Of a stretch of DNA of 57,076 nucleotides, positions 1 through 8,694 are shown in pieces. Both the position numbers and the translations under genes were made by a program. This stretch comes from Lachnospiraceae bacterium. GTDB lineage: Bacteria > Bacillota > Clostridia > Lachnospirales > Lachnospiraceae. The stretch is from assembly GCA_017465475.1 (NCBI GenBank), contig JAFTWC010000023.1:1-57076 (forward strand). The letters run 5' to 3'. Position 1 is the stretch's first letter. Every line of letters begins with the position of its first letter. The notes under the pieces were generated by a model. The model did no database searches, was not told the origin of the DNA, and was given only the letters and a program-made list of their open reading frames with translations.

Positions 1-513
1 CTTACCGATGATAAAAAGGTCTTCTACTGTGGCTCCGGTATGGAATACCAAACAATTTTCCGCTCTATGATTAACGAGTTGCAGATGTGCAAAGAAAACT
101 ACCCGGAAATGTTGGAAATGTATTTAAAGCAAATCTTTATTTTGCTGCAACGTTTCTTCCAAACTTCCGCCAAGGTAAGCAATACACAGGCAGCGGAAGA
201 GATTGATAAAGCCACCCTATACTTCAACGAACATTACAGCGAGGACATCTATGTAGACGAATATGCCAAAGAACACAATATCAGCATCAGTTGGTTTATC
301 CGCAATTTCAAGCATTATACCGGTGTCACCCCGATGCAGTATATTTTAAACAAACGAATTTACAACGCAGAAGCGCTATTACAGAATCCCCAGTATAACA
401 TTACGGAAATCGCCAATATCGTAGGGTACGATAACCCTCTCTATTTCAGCCGGATTTTTAAAAAGGCAAAGGGCTTATCTCCGTCTGAATACCGCAAGAA
501 TATAAACCTGTAA
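1..513 (+). CDS. AraC-family transcriptional regulator, 3' part (5' end outside window)
   Basis: The frame is open from base 1, so the start codon lies upstream of the window and only the C-terminal ~170 residues are seen. The last ~100 residues form the AraC/XylS double helix-turn-helix DNA-binding domain. They include the recognition pattern YF-x-R-x-F-K near the end (residues YFSRIFKK), preceded by the helix ITEIANIVGYDN, and a final SPSEYR typical of this family. The preceding residues would belong to an effector-binding domain that cannot be classified here. It is followed immediately by an intrinsic terminator, so it is probably the last gene of its unit. The target is unknown; the small ORF just downstream is a candidate. 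Confidence 0.9.
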   Translation, partial: LTDDKKVFYCGSGMEYQTIFRSMINELQMCKENYPEMLEMYLKQIFILLQRFFQTSAKVSNTQAAEEIDKATLYFNEHYSEDIYVDEYAKEHNISISWFIRNFKHYTGVTPMQYILNKRIYNAEALLQNPQYNITEIANIVGYDNPLYFSRIFKKAKGLSPSEYRKNINL

Positions 514-516
514 AAG

Positions 517-556
517 AAAAAGAGAAAGGATGGCCGTTCCCATTCTTTCTCTTTTT
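517..556 (+). terminator. Intrinsic terminator after the AraC gene
   Basis: A 17-bp stem with one G-T wobble (AAAAAGAGAAAGGATGG pairing with CCATTCTTTCTCTTTTT) encloses a 6-nt loop and begins 3 nt after the stop codon. The downstream arm ends in a T run, as expected of a rho-independent terminator on the plus strand. Confidence 0.8.
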
Positions 557-649
557 GCAAGATTTGTCTACTTTTTATTTATATTTGGCAAGTAATTCTT
601 TCTTTTTTGCGCTATACTCAGCTCAGAAAACACGAAAGGAGATGATACC

Positions 650-733
650 ATGAAAAAGAAACTAAACAGCTACCTTCAAACCATCATGCTTTTCTATGCC
701 GACTTTTTTACCCGCCGAATGTACCGTAACTAA
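650..733 (+). CDS. Small ORF, 27-residue basic/hydrophobic peptide
   Basis: A 28-codon frame starts at an ATG placed 8 nt after a strong ribosome site (AAAGGAG) and ends in TAA at 731-733. The peptide begins MKKKLNSYLQ, has a hydrophobic aromatic centre (IMLFYADFF) and ends RRMYRN. A plausible -10 (TATACT, 613-618) lies just upstream but no good -35 is visible, so an activator may be needed. It sits between the AraC terminator and the convergent LysR gene. I do not recognise a family. It could be a membrane-active small protein, a signal peptide-like product or a leader peptide. The ribosome site is the main support; codon evidence is too short to judge. Confidence 0.5.
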   Translation: MKKKLNSYLQTIMLFYADFFTRRMYRN

Positions 734-753
734 CCATTTCTGCCTGCTTCCTT

Positions 754-1677
754 CTATTTCACATACTGACACCTTGCCTTACACAACTCCGTAATAAATA
801 AATTGTCCAACTCCGTCAACCGGTAATCCTTCTTATAAATCAATACATCCTTATATATTTTCTGGTTATCCATACATTTTTTCTGCACAAGACCGTATCG
901 CTCCAGCAGGGAATTCGGCACAGGAGATACCCACATAAAGGTTTCCGGGTTTTCCGAAAGCAGTTCAAATTGGCTTGCCCTTTCAAACACAAAAATACGA
1001 CGGTTAATATTATCCGGCAACTCTTCTTTCTTTACCTCTGCCATTGCCAAAGACGGCACATAAGGGTCTGCATGAGCTATCTCTATGTAGTCACACAAAT
1101 CAGGATAACGTATTTCTTCCATTCTGCCAAGCATACTTTCTTTATTCATAAGCAATACATAGTGAAACTCCGTAATCAACTCATAATTTAATCCTTTTTC
1201 CTCAAATACCGCTTTAAAATACTTATCATAATTTTCCGCATAACGAATAATCCCCAGGCGGTAATCCGAATGAAGTACATAATCTATCACACGCTTCGAA
1301 TTCGTTTCTTTATAAAAAATTTCCGCAGGCTCCTTAGCAATCCCTTTTGAAAAGCGTGCAAACGCCTCTGCAATATAACTTGCTCTCGGAACACAGATTG
1401 AAAACTGTTGCTTCGCAATCAGTCCCGTTTTATACATTGTCTCCACTTCATCTATCTGTGCAAGAATTTTCTTTGCGTGACCAATAAAACGTTCTCCCTC
1501 TTCCGTTAGAACCATTCCTTTCGCAGAACGATCAAATATGGTAATTCCAAGTTCCCCTTCCAATTCCTTTATTGAACGACTCAAATTCGGCTGAGCTATC
1601 AATAAAATTTCGGACGCTTTATTAATTGAACCGGCATTTGCCACCTCTACTGCATACTTCATATGTAAAATATTCAT
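754..1677 (-). CDS. LysR-family transcriptional regulator
   Basis: The 307-residue protein has the N-terminal LysR winged helix-turn-helix (first ~60 residues: MKYAVEVANAGS, ASEILLIAQPNLSRSIKELE, GITIFDRSAKG), then a periplasmic-binding-protein-like effector domain to the end. I chose the ATG at 1677 rather than the ATG 11 codons upstream because AAAGGAG lies 7 nt before it and the family normally begins right at the helix-turn-helix. It is monocistronic and convergent with the small ORF to its left. Function is a ligand-responsive regulator; neither the ligand nor the target gene can be told from sequence. Confidence 0.9.
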   Translation of the reverse strand: MNILHMKYAVEVANAGSINKASEILLIAQPNLSRSIKELEGELGITIFDRSAKGMVLTEEGERFIGHAKKILAQIDEVETMYKTGLIAKQQFSICVPRASYIAEAFARFSKGIAKEPAEIFYKETNSKRVIDYVLHSDYRLGIIRYAENYDKYFKAVFEEKGLNYELITEFHYVLLMNKESMLGRMEEIRYPDLCDYIEIAHADPYVPSLAMAEVKKEELPDNINRRIFVFERASQFELLSENPETFMWVSPVPNSLLERYGLVQKKCMDNQKIYKDVLIYKKDYRLTELDNLFITELCKARCQYVK

Positions 1678-1995
1678 CCCGGTCTCCTTTCCGTGGCAAA
1701 GTTGGTACATCCCTTCAAAAAATCACTTAAACTTATTGCTCTCCTTCCATATTCTACCATAACTCACCCCTATCGTCAATTTGGTTACTTTCCCACTTTT
1801 AATCCCCATCCTCTCCGCCAATCTCCCTATCCCCCACATAAACATCTCTCTGCAATAGCACTCTTTCCCCAGTTTCCCATATGTATCGACATTTTCTGAC
1901 AATGTTGTCAGCAGCGGGTCCCCCTCACGGATTCTTAAAGTTCTTCTGATTTTCATAACTTTGTTGTGGAGTTAGTATGCGGAAAAAACGGAAGA
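1678..1995. other. Intergenic stretch with one doubtful frame
   Basis: Between the LysR gene and the next membrane-protein gene there is a 77-codon frame on the minus strand (1723-1956) that has no ribosome site and no recognisable domain. It may be a gene remnant or chance. I see no RNA motif or repeat here. Confidence 0.3.
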
Positions 1996-2529
1996 TTATG
2001 TGCGGGAATCAATTTTCTTTTTTATGGCCTCAAATGCCAAAGAAATCACCGTCACGGTAAATACAAGCGCGCCTGCTGCCAATGCCGCATAACCTAGATA
2101 TTCTAACGCAACCATATTCTTCTCGATTTTGTTTATCGCGTCCTCAAAACCCAGCCAAGTCGATCCGTCTACTTCCAGCTCATAAATATGACGAGTTTCC
2201 TCATTCATTACAATCCGCATCTTCGTTCCGGACTTTAATTCCATCAAATCCTGCGTCAGCCTGTCATTGGCACAGCTGGAGTGAATATCAAGATTATCGG
2301 AATAGTCTTGAAAGGTCAAATATATACTGTTCGAATCCCATCCGCCGTCTACCGAATGATACTTACAATCATCAAAAGTCACCACCATTTCAACACAGTT
2401 TTCTCTCGTAACATCAGAATTCCAGTCCAATCCCACCATACAAAAGATGCCGACTGCCAGTAACAGCACGCCCAAAAGCAACCGCTTCTTCGGGTCCTTC
2501 AAACTCCGAAAATCAAATGAAAACTCCAT
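1996..2529 (-). CDS. Hypothetical membrane protein with two TM segments
   Basis: The 177-residue product has a first membrane segment at about residues 15-35 (RLLLGVLLLAVGIFCMVGL), an extracytoplasmic middle region of ~95 residues rich in Asp/Ser, and a second membrane segment near residues 143-165, ending in a short basic tail. The start at ATG 2529 is preferred over an in-frame GTG three codons earlier because GGAGG lies 8 nt upstream of the ATG. It stands alone on this strand. I do not recognise a family. The topology (both termini inside, small outer domain) is common to Firmicute envelope proteins of unknown role. Confidence 0.65.
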   Translation of the reverse strand: MEFSFDFRSLKDPKKRLLLGVLLLAVGIFCMVGLDWNSDVTRENCVEMVVTFDDCKYHSVDGGWDSNSIYLTFQDYSDNLDIHSSCANDRLTQDLMELKSGTKMRIVMNEETRHIYELEVDGSTWLGFEDAINKIEKNMVALEYLGYAALAAGALVFTVTVISLAFEAIKKKIDSRT

Positions 2530-2670
2530 CTCCAACACCTCCGTTTTTTATGTATCTTGCGATAGTTCTCAATAGAACCTCTGCATTATCCGGTGTCTCA
2601 TTTTTATAACACACCTATCATAAATAATTATAATCTTCATCCCCGCCGGCGTCAAATAAAAACTATGTCA

Positions 2671-2699
2671 TTGTAGTTTCTACGCGCTTATGGTATGAT
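2671..2699 (+). promoter_or_regulatory. Predicted sigma-A promoter for the YhhN/UDG pair
   Basis: TTGTAG (2671-2676), a 17-bp spacer and TATGAT (2694-2699) with an extended -10 TG, about 30 bp before the start codon of the YhhN-family gene. Confidence 0.55.
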
Positions 2700-2727
2700 A
2701 AAAGATATCATCCGGGGAGGCATTTTT

Positions 2728-3423
2728 ATGAAAACGCACAAAGCAATGTTACTGGTAAACGGAATCGGCATCCTTGCCGTTTCGGTTCTGAATTACTTTT
2801 TTCAGGCCAATCAGTTTGACTACACCATAAAGTGCATTTGCAGCAGTTGTTTCACGGTTTTTGGCCTGTTGAATCTGGTGTATGCATTAAAACGGAAAGC
2901 TTCTTGTCCGAAGTTTTATTGGACCATGGGAACCGGCGTTGTATTTGCCATGTTGGGGGATGTATTTATCTACCATAGTTTTATTCTCGGCGCGGGCGCA
3001 TTTGCCATAGGACATATTTGCTTTTTTATCGCATATTGCTTTTTACAAAAGTTTACTCTTACTGATTTTATTCCCAGCGGTGTTTTATTTACGGGAGCCT
3101 TGCTATTTTTGCTGTTTTGCCCGGTTCTTACCTTCGACGAACCGATTTTCAAGCCGGTTTGTATCATTTATGCCGCTATTATTTCTGCCATGACCGGAAA
3201 ATCCTTCACGCTTTTTCTGTCAAAGAAAACACTGTTTAACGGCATCGTCTTTTCCGGAAGTTTCCTTTTCTTCCTGTCGGATTTGCTGCTTGTTCTTAAG
3301 TTGTTCGCTGACATCGGTGATTGGCCGTATCATGGTTGTATTACATTGTACTATCCTTCGGTTTGCTTGTTGGCGTTGTCCATGTTACTAAAAGTCATGG
3401 AGAAGAAAGGAGCGCAAGCATGA
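2728..3423 (+). CDS. YhhN/TMEM86-family membrane protein
   Basis: The 231-residue product is almost entirely hydrophobic with about eight predicted membrane helices. It carries family-typical acidic and polar positions inside helices: GDVF near the third helix, GAGAFAIGHICFF, and a late FFLSDLLLV segment. This pattern matches the YhhN family, whose eukaryotic members (TMEM86) are lysoplasmalogenases. Bacterial function is not settled. The ATG at 2728 is 7-8 nt downstream of GGGGAGG, so the upstream in-frame ATG at 2695 is rejected. It overlaps the following UDG-fold gene by ATGA, indicating translational coupling. Confidence 0.75.
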   Translation: MKTHKAMLLVNGIGILAVSVLNYFFQANQFDYTIKCICSSCFTVFGLLNLVYALKRKASCPKFYWTMGTGVVFAMLGDVFIYHSFILGAGAFAIGHICFFIAYCFLQKFTLTDFIPSGVLFTGALLFLLFCPVLTFDEPIFKPVCIIYAAIISAMTGKSFTLFLSKKTLFNGIVFSGSFLFFLSDLLLVLKLFADIGDWPYHGCITLYYPSVCLLALSMLLKVMEKKGAQA

Positions 3424-4112
3424 CCGACTTCTCAAACATCCACTCCTTGGATGAACTTTTTTCAGAATGGAAAAAGGCACATCAAAACGAACCGGATGAA
3501 ACATATAACTCGTACAGAAACACGGACCTTCCCATAAACAAGGATATTAAGAATATGTTCTTTCCTGATGGCATTCTCTGTGAAGAAAATTTTTTTGAAC
3601 TGCAAAAACAAAGAAAGAGTATTCTGTTTGTCGGCAAAGAAGCCAACGAGTATGCTAAGGATCGTATGCCCGATTTTAACCCGGATTTCTGGTTAAAACA
3701 GGTGGCCTTCGGCAAAGAAAAGGCCGCGCCTCTTTCCAGAGGAATTTCCATGTTGGCCAACGCTTATTATAATAACAATTACACTGTTCCGAATAAGAAT
3801 CACGATATCTTACAATCTATCGCATTTATCAATTTAAATAAGCGGGGAGGTTCTGCCGATTGTAATGAAAACACGCTGGAGGGATATGTAAAAGAATATT
3901 CCGACTTCCTCTATAAAGAAATCGAACTGATTCATCCGGACATCATCATTTGTTGCGGAAAAAACCTACGGAATTTGGTTGTACGTTATCTTCCGTTCCA
4001 AAATACAGATACCATTTTCTCAGTATACCACCCGAGTTACCGCATAAGCGACCTGAAAAAGCTACAGCAACTGGAGCGCTGCATTAAAACGATGTCTTCC
4101 ACTCACCGTTAA
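3420..4112 (+). CDS. Uracil-DNA-glycosylase-superfamily protein
   Basis: The 230-residue soluble protein shows the two hallmarks of the UDG fold. An early beta-strand/loop FVGKEAN sits where family members have GxxPG. A late HPSYRIS loop matches the conserved HPS DNA-intercalation motif, preceded by a strand DIIICCGKN. Family members excise damaged bases from DNA, but many remote relatives are uncharacterised, so the substrate is uncertain. The start at 3420 overlaps the YhhN gene by four bases and follows a GAAAGGAG site. A strong terminator follows. The first ~60 residues have no recognisable domain. Confidence 0.6.
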   Translation: MTDFSNIHSLDELFSEWKKAHQNEPDETYNSYRNTDLPINKDIKNMFFPDGILCEENFFELQKQRKSILFVGKEANEYAKDRMPDFNPDFWLKQVAFGKEKAAPLSRGISMLANAYYNNNYTVPNKNHDILQSIAFINLNKRGGSADCNENTLEGYVKEYSDFLYKEIELIHPDIIICCGKNLRNLVVRYLPFQNTDTIFSVYHPSYRISDLKKLQQLERCIKTMSSTHR

Positions 4113-4130
4113 GCAACGACGTAACGTGCA

Positions 4131-4160
4131 AAAAGCGGAGCGAACACTCGCCCCGCTTTT
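4131..4160. terminator. Intrinsic terminator
   Basis: A 13-bp stem with one mismatch (AAAAGCGGAGCGA / TCGCCCCGCTTTT) and a 4-nt loop. It closes the YhhN/UDG unit; the A-rich 5' flank lets it also act on leftward transcripts. Confidence 0.8.
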
Positions 4161-4162
4161 AT

Positions 4163-4390
4163 TTATACCATCTCCGCTAAATCAAAGGTATTCACATCAA
4201 TGATGTATTCTTCTCCGCAATGCCCCAGTACCGCAAATCGGTTTTCGTCAAACGCACCGTCAATCAGTACCCAGCATTCCTCCATCTGGTTACAAAATTC
4301 CGTCGCAATAATTTGCGCCGCATCAGACTCCTCGGAAATCCTCGTCGGACAGGTCGCAAAGGCATTGGTGACTACTATTTGTTTTTTTCT
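4163..4390 (-). pseudogene. Orphan C-terminal gene fragment
   Basis: On the minus strand an uninterrupted frame runs from about 4390 to a TAA at 4163-4165 without a usable start. It encodes ~75 residues that look like a real protein end (segments TRISEESDAAQIIATEF, MEECWVLIDGAFDEN, IIDVNTFDLAEMV). It begins just where the upstream zinc-ligand frame stops, one frame over. It is most simply the 3' end of a gene whose 5' part was lost, or of the upstream frame after a frameshift. I do not recognise the family. Confidence 0.45.
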
Positions 4391-4767
4391 TTTAATTTTT
4401 CAAGAGCTTCAAATACTGCATCTACCGCTTCGTTCCGGGTGGCATATACCTCCCGGCAGAACACATTGTCCAAGGAATACTTCCAATTATCATTCTTTTT
4501 GTTATAATACAACACTACTAGATGGTCCTTGATTTTAAGATAACTGTTGGAATTCTTTGAGGTTTTCCACTGACGGTTTTTAAAGTTCTCTTTTCTCGCC
4601 TGCTTGTTTTTAAACTCCTGCTCCCGTCTTTTCGCTCCTTCCGGATCCCCTTCCATCCGTCCGGCACAGACGCATCCCACATCCAGACTCGGATAATTCG
4701 GATGTTGCATATGGTGAACATAGCGGATGATTTGATGTCCGCACATTTCGCAAGCACCTCCGGACAT
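4375..4767 (-). pseudogene. Cys-rich zinc-ligand protein lacking its N-terminus
   Basis: The frame encodes CEMCGHQIIRYVHHMQHP followed by VGCVCAGRMEGD, a two-CxxC/CxC zinc-site arrangement also found in small stand-alone Clostridia proteins (my recollection, not checked). A basic linker and a C-terminal region with WKYSLDNVFCREVYATRNEA follow. The only available ATG (4767) lies in sequence that also encodes the truncated helicase in another frame, and the zinc domain begins abruptly six codons in. So the true N-terminus appears to have been removed by the same event that truncated the helicase. It could still be translated from the ATG at 4767, which has no good ribosome site. Confidence 0.5.
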
Positions 4768-5381
4768 CGGTTAAAAATATCCAACGTAAAATAAATCAAA
4801 TCCTGAAAATCCGTGGCATACACCTGCTTTTGCCGTTGCAGAAACTCTTCCACAATCCGATCATCCAATGAACGGATATCCGGCATAATCTGACATTGCT
4901 TTGTATCACACATTTTCTGCACATAGTCCTGATTGGAACTCTTAAATTCCCCAATCTGTTTCATCACCTTCTCAAAGCTGGCATGGTCTAACTTCAATTC
5001 AAACTTCTGATAAATATCCCCTAACATCGCCTTTTGCTGCGACCCGTCTATAATCTGAAACTCTTTCGGATAAAATATTTTCTCCACGTCTTCCCGCAAA
5101 ACCCGAACACAGAACCCGTGGTAAGTACAAATCAGCGATGTATCATACTCCTCACCGATTAAACTTCTGATTCGTCGTCTCATTTCACCCGCCGCCTTAT
5201 TGGTAAACGTGACGCAGAGAATATTGGAAGAATCGATGCCGTATTCCTTTACCAGATAAGCATACCGACTGACCAACAGTTTTGTTTTTCCGCTGCCTGC
5301 ACCTGCGATTACGCGCAAATACCCTTCTGTTGTAGTAACCGCTTCCAACTGCTTTTCATTTAACGTAGACAAATAATTCAA
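4518..5381 (-). pseudogene. Truncated UvrD/PcrA-like helicase with out-of-frame tail
   Basis: A TTG at 5381 with GGAGGTGAT upstream starts a typical UvrD/PcrA/Rep N-terminus: Q-motif LNEKQLEAV, Walker A GAGSGKT (residues 27-33), motif Ia TFTNKAAGEM, and TYHGFC. Homology stops near residue 212 at CPEVLAK (about position 4745), before the DExx box (motif II) and every later helicase motif. The rest of the frame reads the zinc-protein DNA in the wrong frame and looks like random sequence. Full-length relatives are ~600-700 residues, so ATPase/helicase activity is lost. This looks like a deletion junction. Confidence 0.75.
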
Positions 5382-5534
5382 ACTATATCACCTCCGGGGT
5401 ATAGGATAACACATCTTATGTCCCATATTCGGTACTCTAGTGCAATAAGACCTCGTGATTTTCCATGCTCGTTGGTCCATTTATGAATATAGCACACAAG
5501 ATGCACACTATTTTGTACATCTGAGGTAAAAAGA

Positions 5535-5557
5535 AAAGGTCCCCCAAAGGGACCTTT
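5535..5557 (-). terminator. Intrinsic terminator after the GT2 gene
   Basis: A perfect 9-bp stem AAAGGTCCC/GGGACCTTT with a 5-nt loop, followed on the minus strand by TTTTCTTTTT. The rest of 5382-5589 shows no gene or motif. Confidence 0.85.
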
Positions 5558-5589
5558 CTAAATAGTCACAGACAAATCCGAATACTATA

Positions 5590-6570
5590 TTAATCGAAAT
5601 ATGCATCCATTCTCTTTTCAGCACCGCCGTTCTTATACCGTGCATATATCTGCGGGAAAAAAATACAAAACAAAATTTTACATCTTACCCCCATGGAAAA
5701 ATCTCTCTTATTCACCAATTGTTTTCCGACTTTTCGTAATCTTTTTCTTGCAGCTTTTTTTCCTACCTTATCTAAGTAAAGGTAATATTCTACATTCCGG
5801 TTAAAATACAATTTTAGCGCAGTAAAATATAATTTCGTTTCATTCACTTCCGCAAGATAATCTAAATGCATTTGAATCCATTCTAATTCACTTTGCAAAA
5901 GCAAACTCTTATTTTCTCCGTTCATAATACTGGATTTTCTTTGCCGATACAAATACAATCCTGACGGTATGTATGCAATTTTCTTGACTTTTTTCATCAA
6001 CAACAGCATCAATCTTGCATCTTCGTTTTTCTTTCCTATATCAAACTGTATATCATCAAACAAACAACGTCTATATCCTTTATTCCATACGACAGAGCAA
6101 CTTCCGGAAAACGTGTACAGATTCTGCAAATATTCTGTTGAACTCATGCACATACTGTGATTCGGCATACTTGTAACTAATTTTGTCCCATCTTTCCATA
6201 ATCCAACAAATCGGCTCATTGATATATCTGCATTTTCTTTTTCCATTGCCGATACTAATTCTTCTACATAGTTTTCTTTTACACAATCGTCCGAATCCAC
6301 AAAAAAGAGATACTCGCCTCGTGCCTTTCTCAAACCCGTATTTCTCGCTCCGGATATCCCTTGATTTCCCTGATGAATTACTTTTACCCGTTCATCTTTT
6401 TCTGCCCATTTATCTGCGATTTCACCCGACTTATCTTTCGCACCGTCATCAATTAATAATATCTCAATATTTTGATAGGACTGGGACACAAGCGATTGAA
6501 CACATTCATCTAAATATTTTTCAACATTATATATCGGTACAATAATACTTGCCAACAATCCTTCGTTCAC
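5590..6570 (-). CDS. Family-2 glycosyltransferase (end of lasso/EPS region)
   Basis: The 326-residue protein begins with the GT-A Rossmann core: SIIVPIYNVEKYLDECVQSL, then the nucleotide-binding IDDGAKD, RNTGLRKARGEY and the metal-binding FVDSDD near residue 93-97. The C-terminal ~100 residues are basic with aromatic-rich helices and no clear membrane segment. It should move a sugar from a nucleotide donor to a lipid-linked or peptide acceptor; the acceptor is unknown. It uses a GTG start (6570). It lies 76 bp downstream of the lasso exporter on the same strand and is followed by a terminator. It could either belong to EPS synthesis or modify the lasso product. Confidence 0.9.
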   Translation of the reverse strand: MNEGLLASIIVPIYNVEKYLDECVQSLVSQSYQNIEILLIDDGAKDKSGEIADKWAEKDERVKVIHQGNQGISGARNTGLRKARGEYLFFVDSDDCVKENYVEELVSAMEKENADISMSRFVGLWKDGTKLVTSMPNHSMCMSSTEYLQNLYTFSGSCSVVWNKGYRRCLFDDIQFDIGKKNEDARLMLLLMKKVKKIAYIPSGLYLYRQRKSSIMNGENKSLLLQSELEWIQMHLDYLAEVNETKLYFTALKLYFNRNVEYYLYLDKVGKKAARKRLRKVGKQLVNKRDFSMGVRCKILFCIFFPQIYARYKNGGAEKRMDAYFD

Positions 6571-6646
6571 TGCACGTCACCTTTGCTTTCTTCAATACTT
6601 CATATCACCATTCAGAACCTTCCTCGGTTCTGTTTCAATCTCGACT

Positions 6647-8323
6647 TTATACTTCCACCGTCTTCGAATTCTCAATTTTAATCTCTCTGTCACAGTACTG
6701 CAAAATACTCTTTCTGTGGGTAATAATGATACAGGTCGGTTTCGGCGTCAGGGCCTGCAGCCCTTCCAAAACGGACAGTTCCGTCGCCTCATCCAAAGAA
6801 GATGTGGCCTCATCTAAAATCAACAGCGGTGCCTTACGTACAAAGGCTCTGGCAATGGCAATACGCTGTGCCTGGCCCTCGGAAATACCGTGTCCCCGTT
6901 CTCCGATGACGGTATCCAGTCCGTTTGGCAAACCCATCACAAACTCATAGCCTGCGGAAAGCTTTAACGCATCGTAAATCTCCTCTTCCGTGGCATTCAG
7001 ATTACCCATTAAAATATTATCTCGCACCGTACCGCTGAACAGGGTATTTCCCTGGGGTACATATGCGATAAAGTTTCGAGTACTGGCATTGGCACGAATA
7101 CTCTCACCGTATGTATTGTAAAAATTAACATCTCCCTGTACGTCGCTCATAAAGGACATAATCAAACGGATTAACGTGGTCTTTCCGATACCGGACTCAC
7201 CGATAATCGCTACGAACTCGCCCGGCTTTACATCCAAGGACACGTTCTCTAAAACCTTTTCCTCTGTATAACCAAAGGTCAGTTCCTTAATATCCACACC
7301 GATATGTTCGGTCTTCATGGTGATTTCTTCTTTTTCCTCTAACGGAATGTTCTGCAGTTCCATAACACGTCCCGCAGAAGCCAACACTGACACCACCTTC
7401 GGAATCTGCTGTGCCAAACCCATAATCGGAGATTGTACCTTGTTAATTAAGGACAAAAATACCGACATGGTGCCGTATGTAATGGTTTTAGCAGCAATCA
7501 ATGTGGCGCCATAAGCAAAGGCCACAATATAGCCCAGCTGGAACGCTACCGACATGGTGGTGGAACTGGCAAGACCTAGTTTCGCCCGTTTGAAAATCCA
7601 ACCAAACCGCTCGTCCCGAAGTTTCGTCAAACGCTTTGCGGAATACTCTTCATTAGCAAAGGCTTTCACCACCAAAAGATTGGCCAGACTCTCCTGCAAA
7701 AAGGAACGATATTCCGACTCCGACTCTTGTACCTTAACCTGTAGCTTTTTTAGCTTCTTTCCAAACCACCAGGAAACAATAGCCGCCACCGGTGCTACCA
7801 AAAGCGCAAAGCATGCCAGCAACGGAGAATAATAGAACAGTGTAAAGAACACCATCAGCAGTTCCACTGCCAAAATAATAATGTTTGGAATGGTCCCGAT
7901 AATACCGTTGGCAATATTTCCCGCATCACTGGTAAGACGGGTCATCAAATCCCCCGTATGATATCTCTTCACATCCATCCAATGAGAATTGATAATCTTC
8001 TCATATACCTGCTTCCGGATGCCAAAGGAAAACTTTTCATTTAATACCGTTGACATTAAGGAGGAAATCACACCTACCACTTGTAACCCCAGTACCAATA
8101 CCAGATAGCCGACGATTAACGTAACAAATTCCTTCCCTTCCGTGGCATTGTCGATAATCTTTTTCGTCAAATTCACCATAACAAGAGAAGAAACCGTACC
8201 TGACAACGAAAAAACCATCATCAAAATAATACGTCCCAGGTACGGCTTGGTATACTTCATCAACCATTTGGCATACTTATACTGGTTCTGTCTGTCATCC
8301 CATAACTTTTTTAACTTACCCAT
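6647..8323 (-). CDS. Lasso-peptide ABC exporter (D protein), fused TMD-NBD
   Basis: 558 residues: six transmembrane helices in residues ~20-300, then an ATPase domain from ~340. The ATPase shows Walker A GESGIGKTT, a Q-loop region AYVPQGNTLF, Walker B LLILDEATSSLD and an H-loop THRKS. The signature motif reads ISEGQAQR rather than LSGGQ, a mild deviation. There is no N-terminal C39 peptidase domain, which fits lasso systems, where the leader is removed by the separate B2 protease. It sits 20 bp after the B1 gene in the K-C-B1-D order. Expected role is export of, and self-protection from, the mature lasso peptide(s), possibly from both loci of this window. Confidence 0.85.
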   Translation of the reverse strand: MGKLKKLWDDRQNQYKYAKWLMKYTKPYLGRIILMMVFSLSGTVSSLVMVNLTKKIIDNATEGKEFVTLIVGYLVLVLGLQVVGVISSLMSTVLNEKFSFGIRKQVYEKIINSHWMDVKRYHTGDLMTRLTSDAGNIANGIIGTIPNIIILAVELLMVFFTLFYYSPLLACFALLVAPVAAIVSWWFGKKLKKLQVKVQESESEYRSFLQESLANLLVVKAFANEEYSAKRLTKLRDERFGWIFKRAKLGLASSTTMSVAFQLGYIVAFAYGATLIAAKTITYGTMSVFLSLINKVQSPIMGLAQQIPKVVSVLASAGRVMELQNIPLEEKEEITMKTEHIGVDIKELTFGYTEEKVLENVSLDVKPGEFVAIIGESGIGKTTLIRLIMSFMSDVQGDVNFYNTYGESIRANASTRNFIAYVPQGNTLFSGTVRDNILMGNLNATEEEIYDALKLSAGYEFVMGLPNGLDTVIGERGHGISEGQAQRIAIARAFVRKAPLLILDEATSSLDEATELSVLEGLQALTPKPTCIIITHRKSILQYCDREIKIENSKTVEV

Positions 8324-8343
8324 ATGTATGCCTTTATCCTTTA

Positions 8344-8610
8344 TTAATCAATAAACTTTAACTCCTGCATCTTAGAAAGGAACTCCATTACGGACCGCTC
8401 ACACTCTTCCGGAGTCACTTCATACTCCGACAACAATTGCTCAATAATACGGGCCGGTGTGGTCTCTTCCTGTAACATATCCCAAATATCATTGCCGACA
8501 CCCTTAATCAGGAAATACTTACCGGTTTCAAAATCCACCATAACCTTCTCTCCCGCAAGGTCGGTTACATTCAGTTTCTTCTTCATTACGATTGTAGCTG
8601 TCTTATCCAT
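8344..8610 (-). CDS. PqqD-like lasso B1 protein (RiPP recognition element)
   Basis: The 88-residue protein has the compact PqqD/RRE fold pattern: two short strands (VMVDFETGKYFLIKG), then GVGNDIWDML and a C-terminal helical part (ECERSVMEFLSKMQEL). In lasso systems B1 binds the leader and delivers the precursor to the B2 protease and cyclase. I chose ATG 8610 because GGAGGAG lies 7 nt upstream. The longer in-frame start has no ribosome site. It is the only B1 in the window, so it must serve both precursor leaders if the second locus is active. Confidence 0.85.
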   Translation of the reverse strand: MDKTATIVMKKKLNVTDLAGEKVMVDFETGKYFLIKGVGNDIWDMLQEETTPARIIEQLLSEYEVTPEECERSVMEFLSKMQELKFID

Positions 8611-8694
8611 GAACTTCTCCTCCATCGTATAATAATATAATTTTATCATAAAGATATTAAAAATACAATCTACAATGGCAAAACTTATAGAATA

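Noticed and set aside
1723-1956. A 77-codon frame on the minus strand
   Set aside because: No ribosome site, no recognisable fold, and it sits in the LysR upstream region; kept only as a note on the gap.
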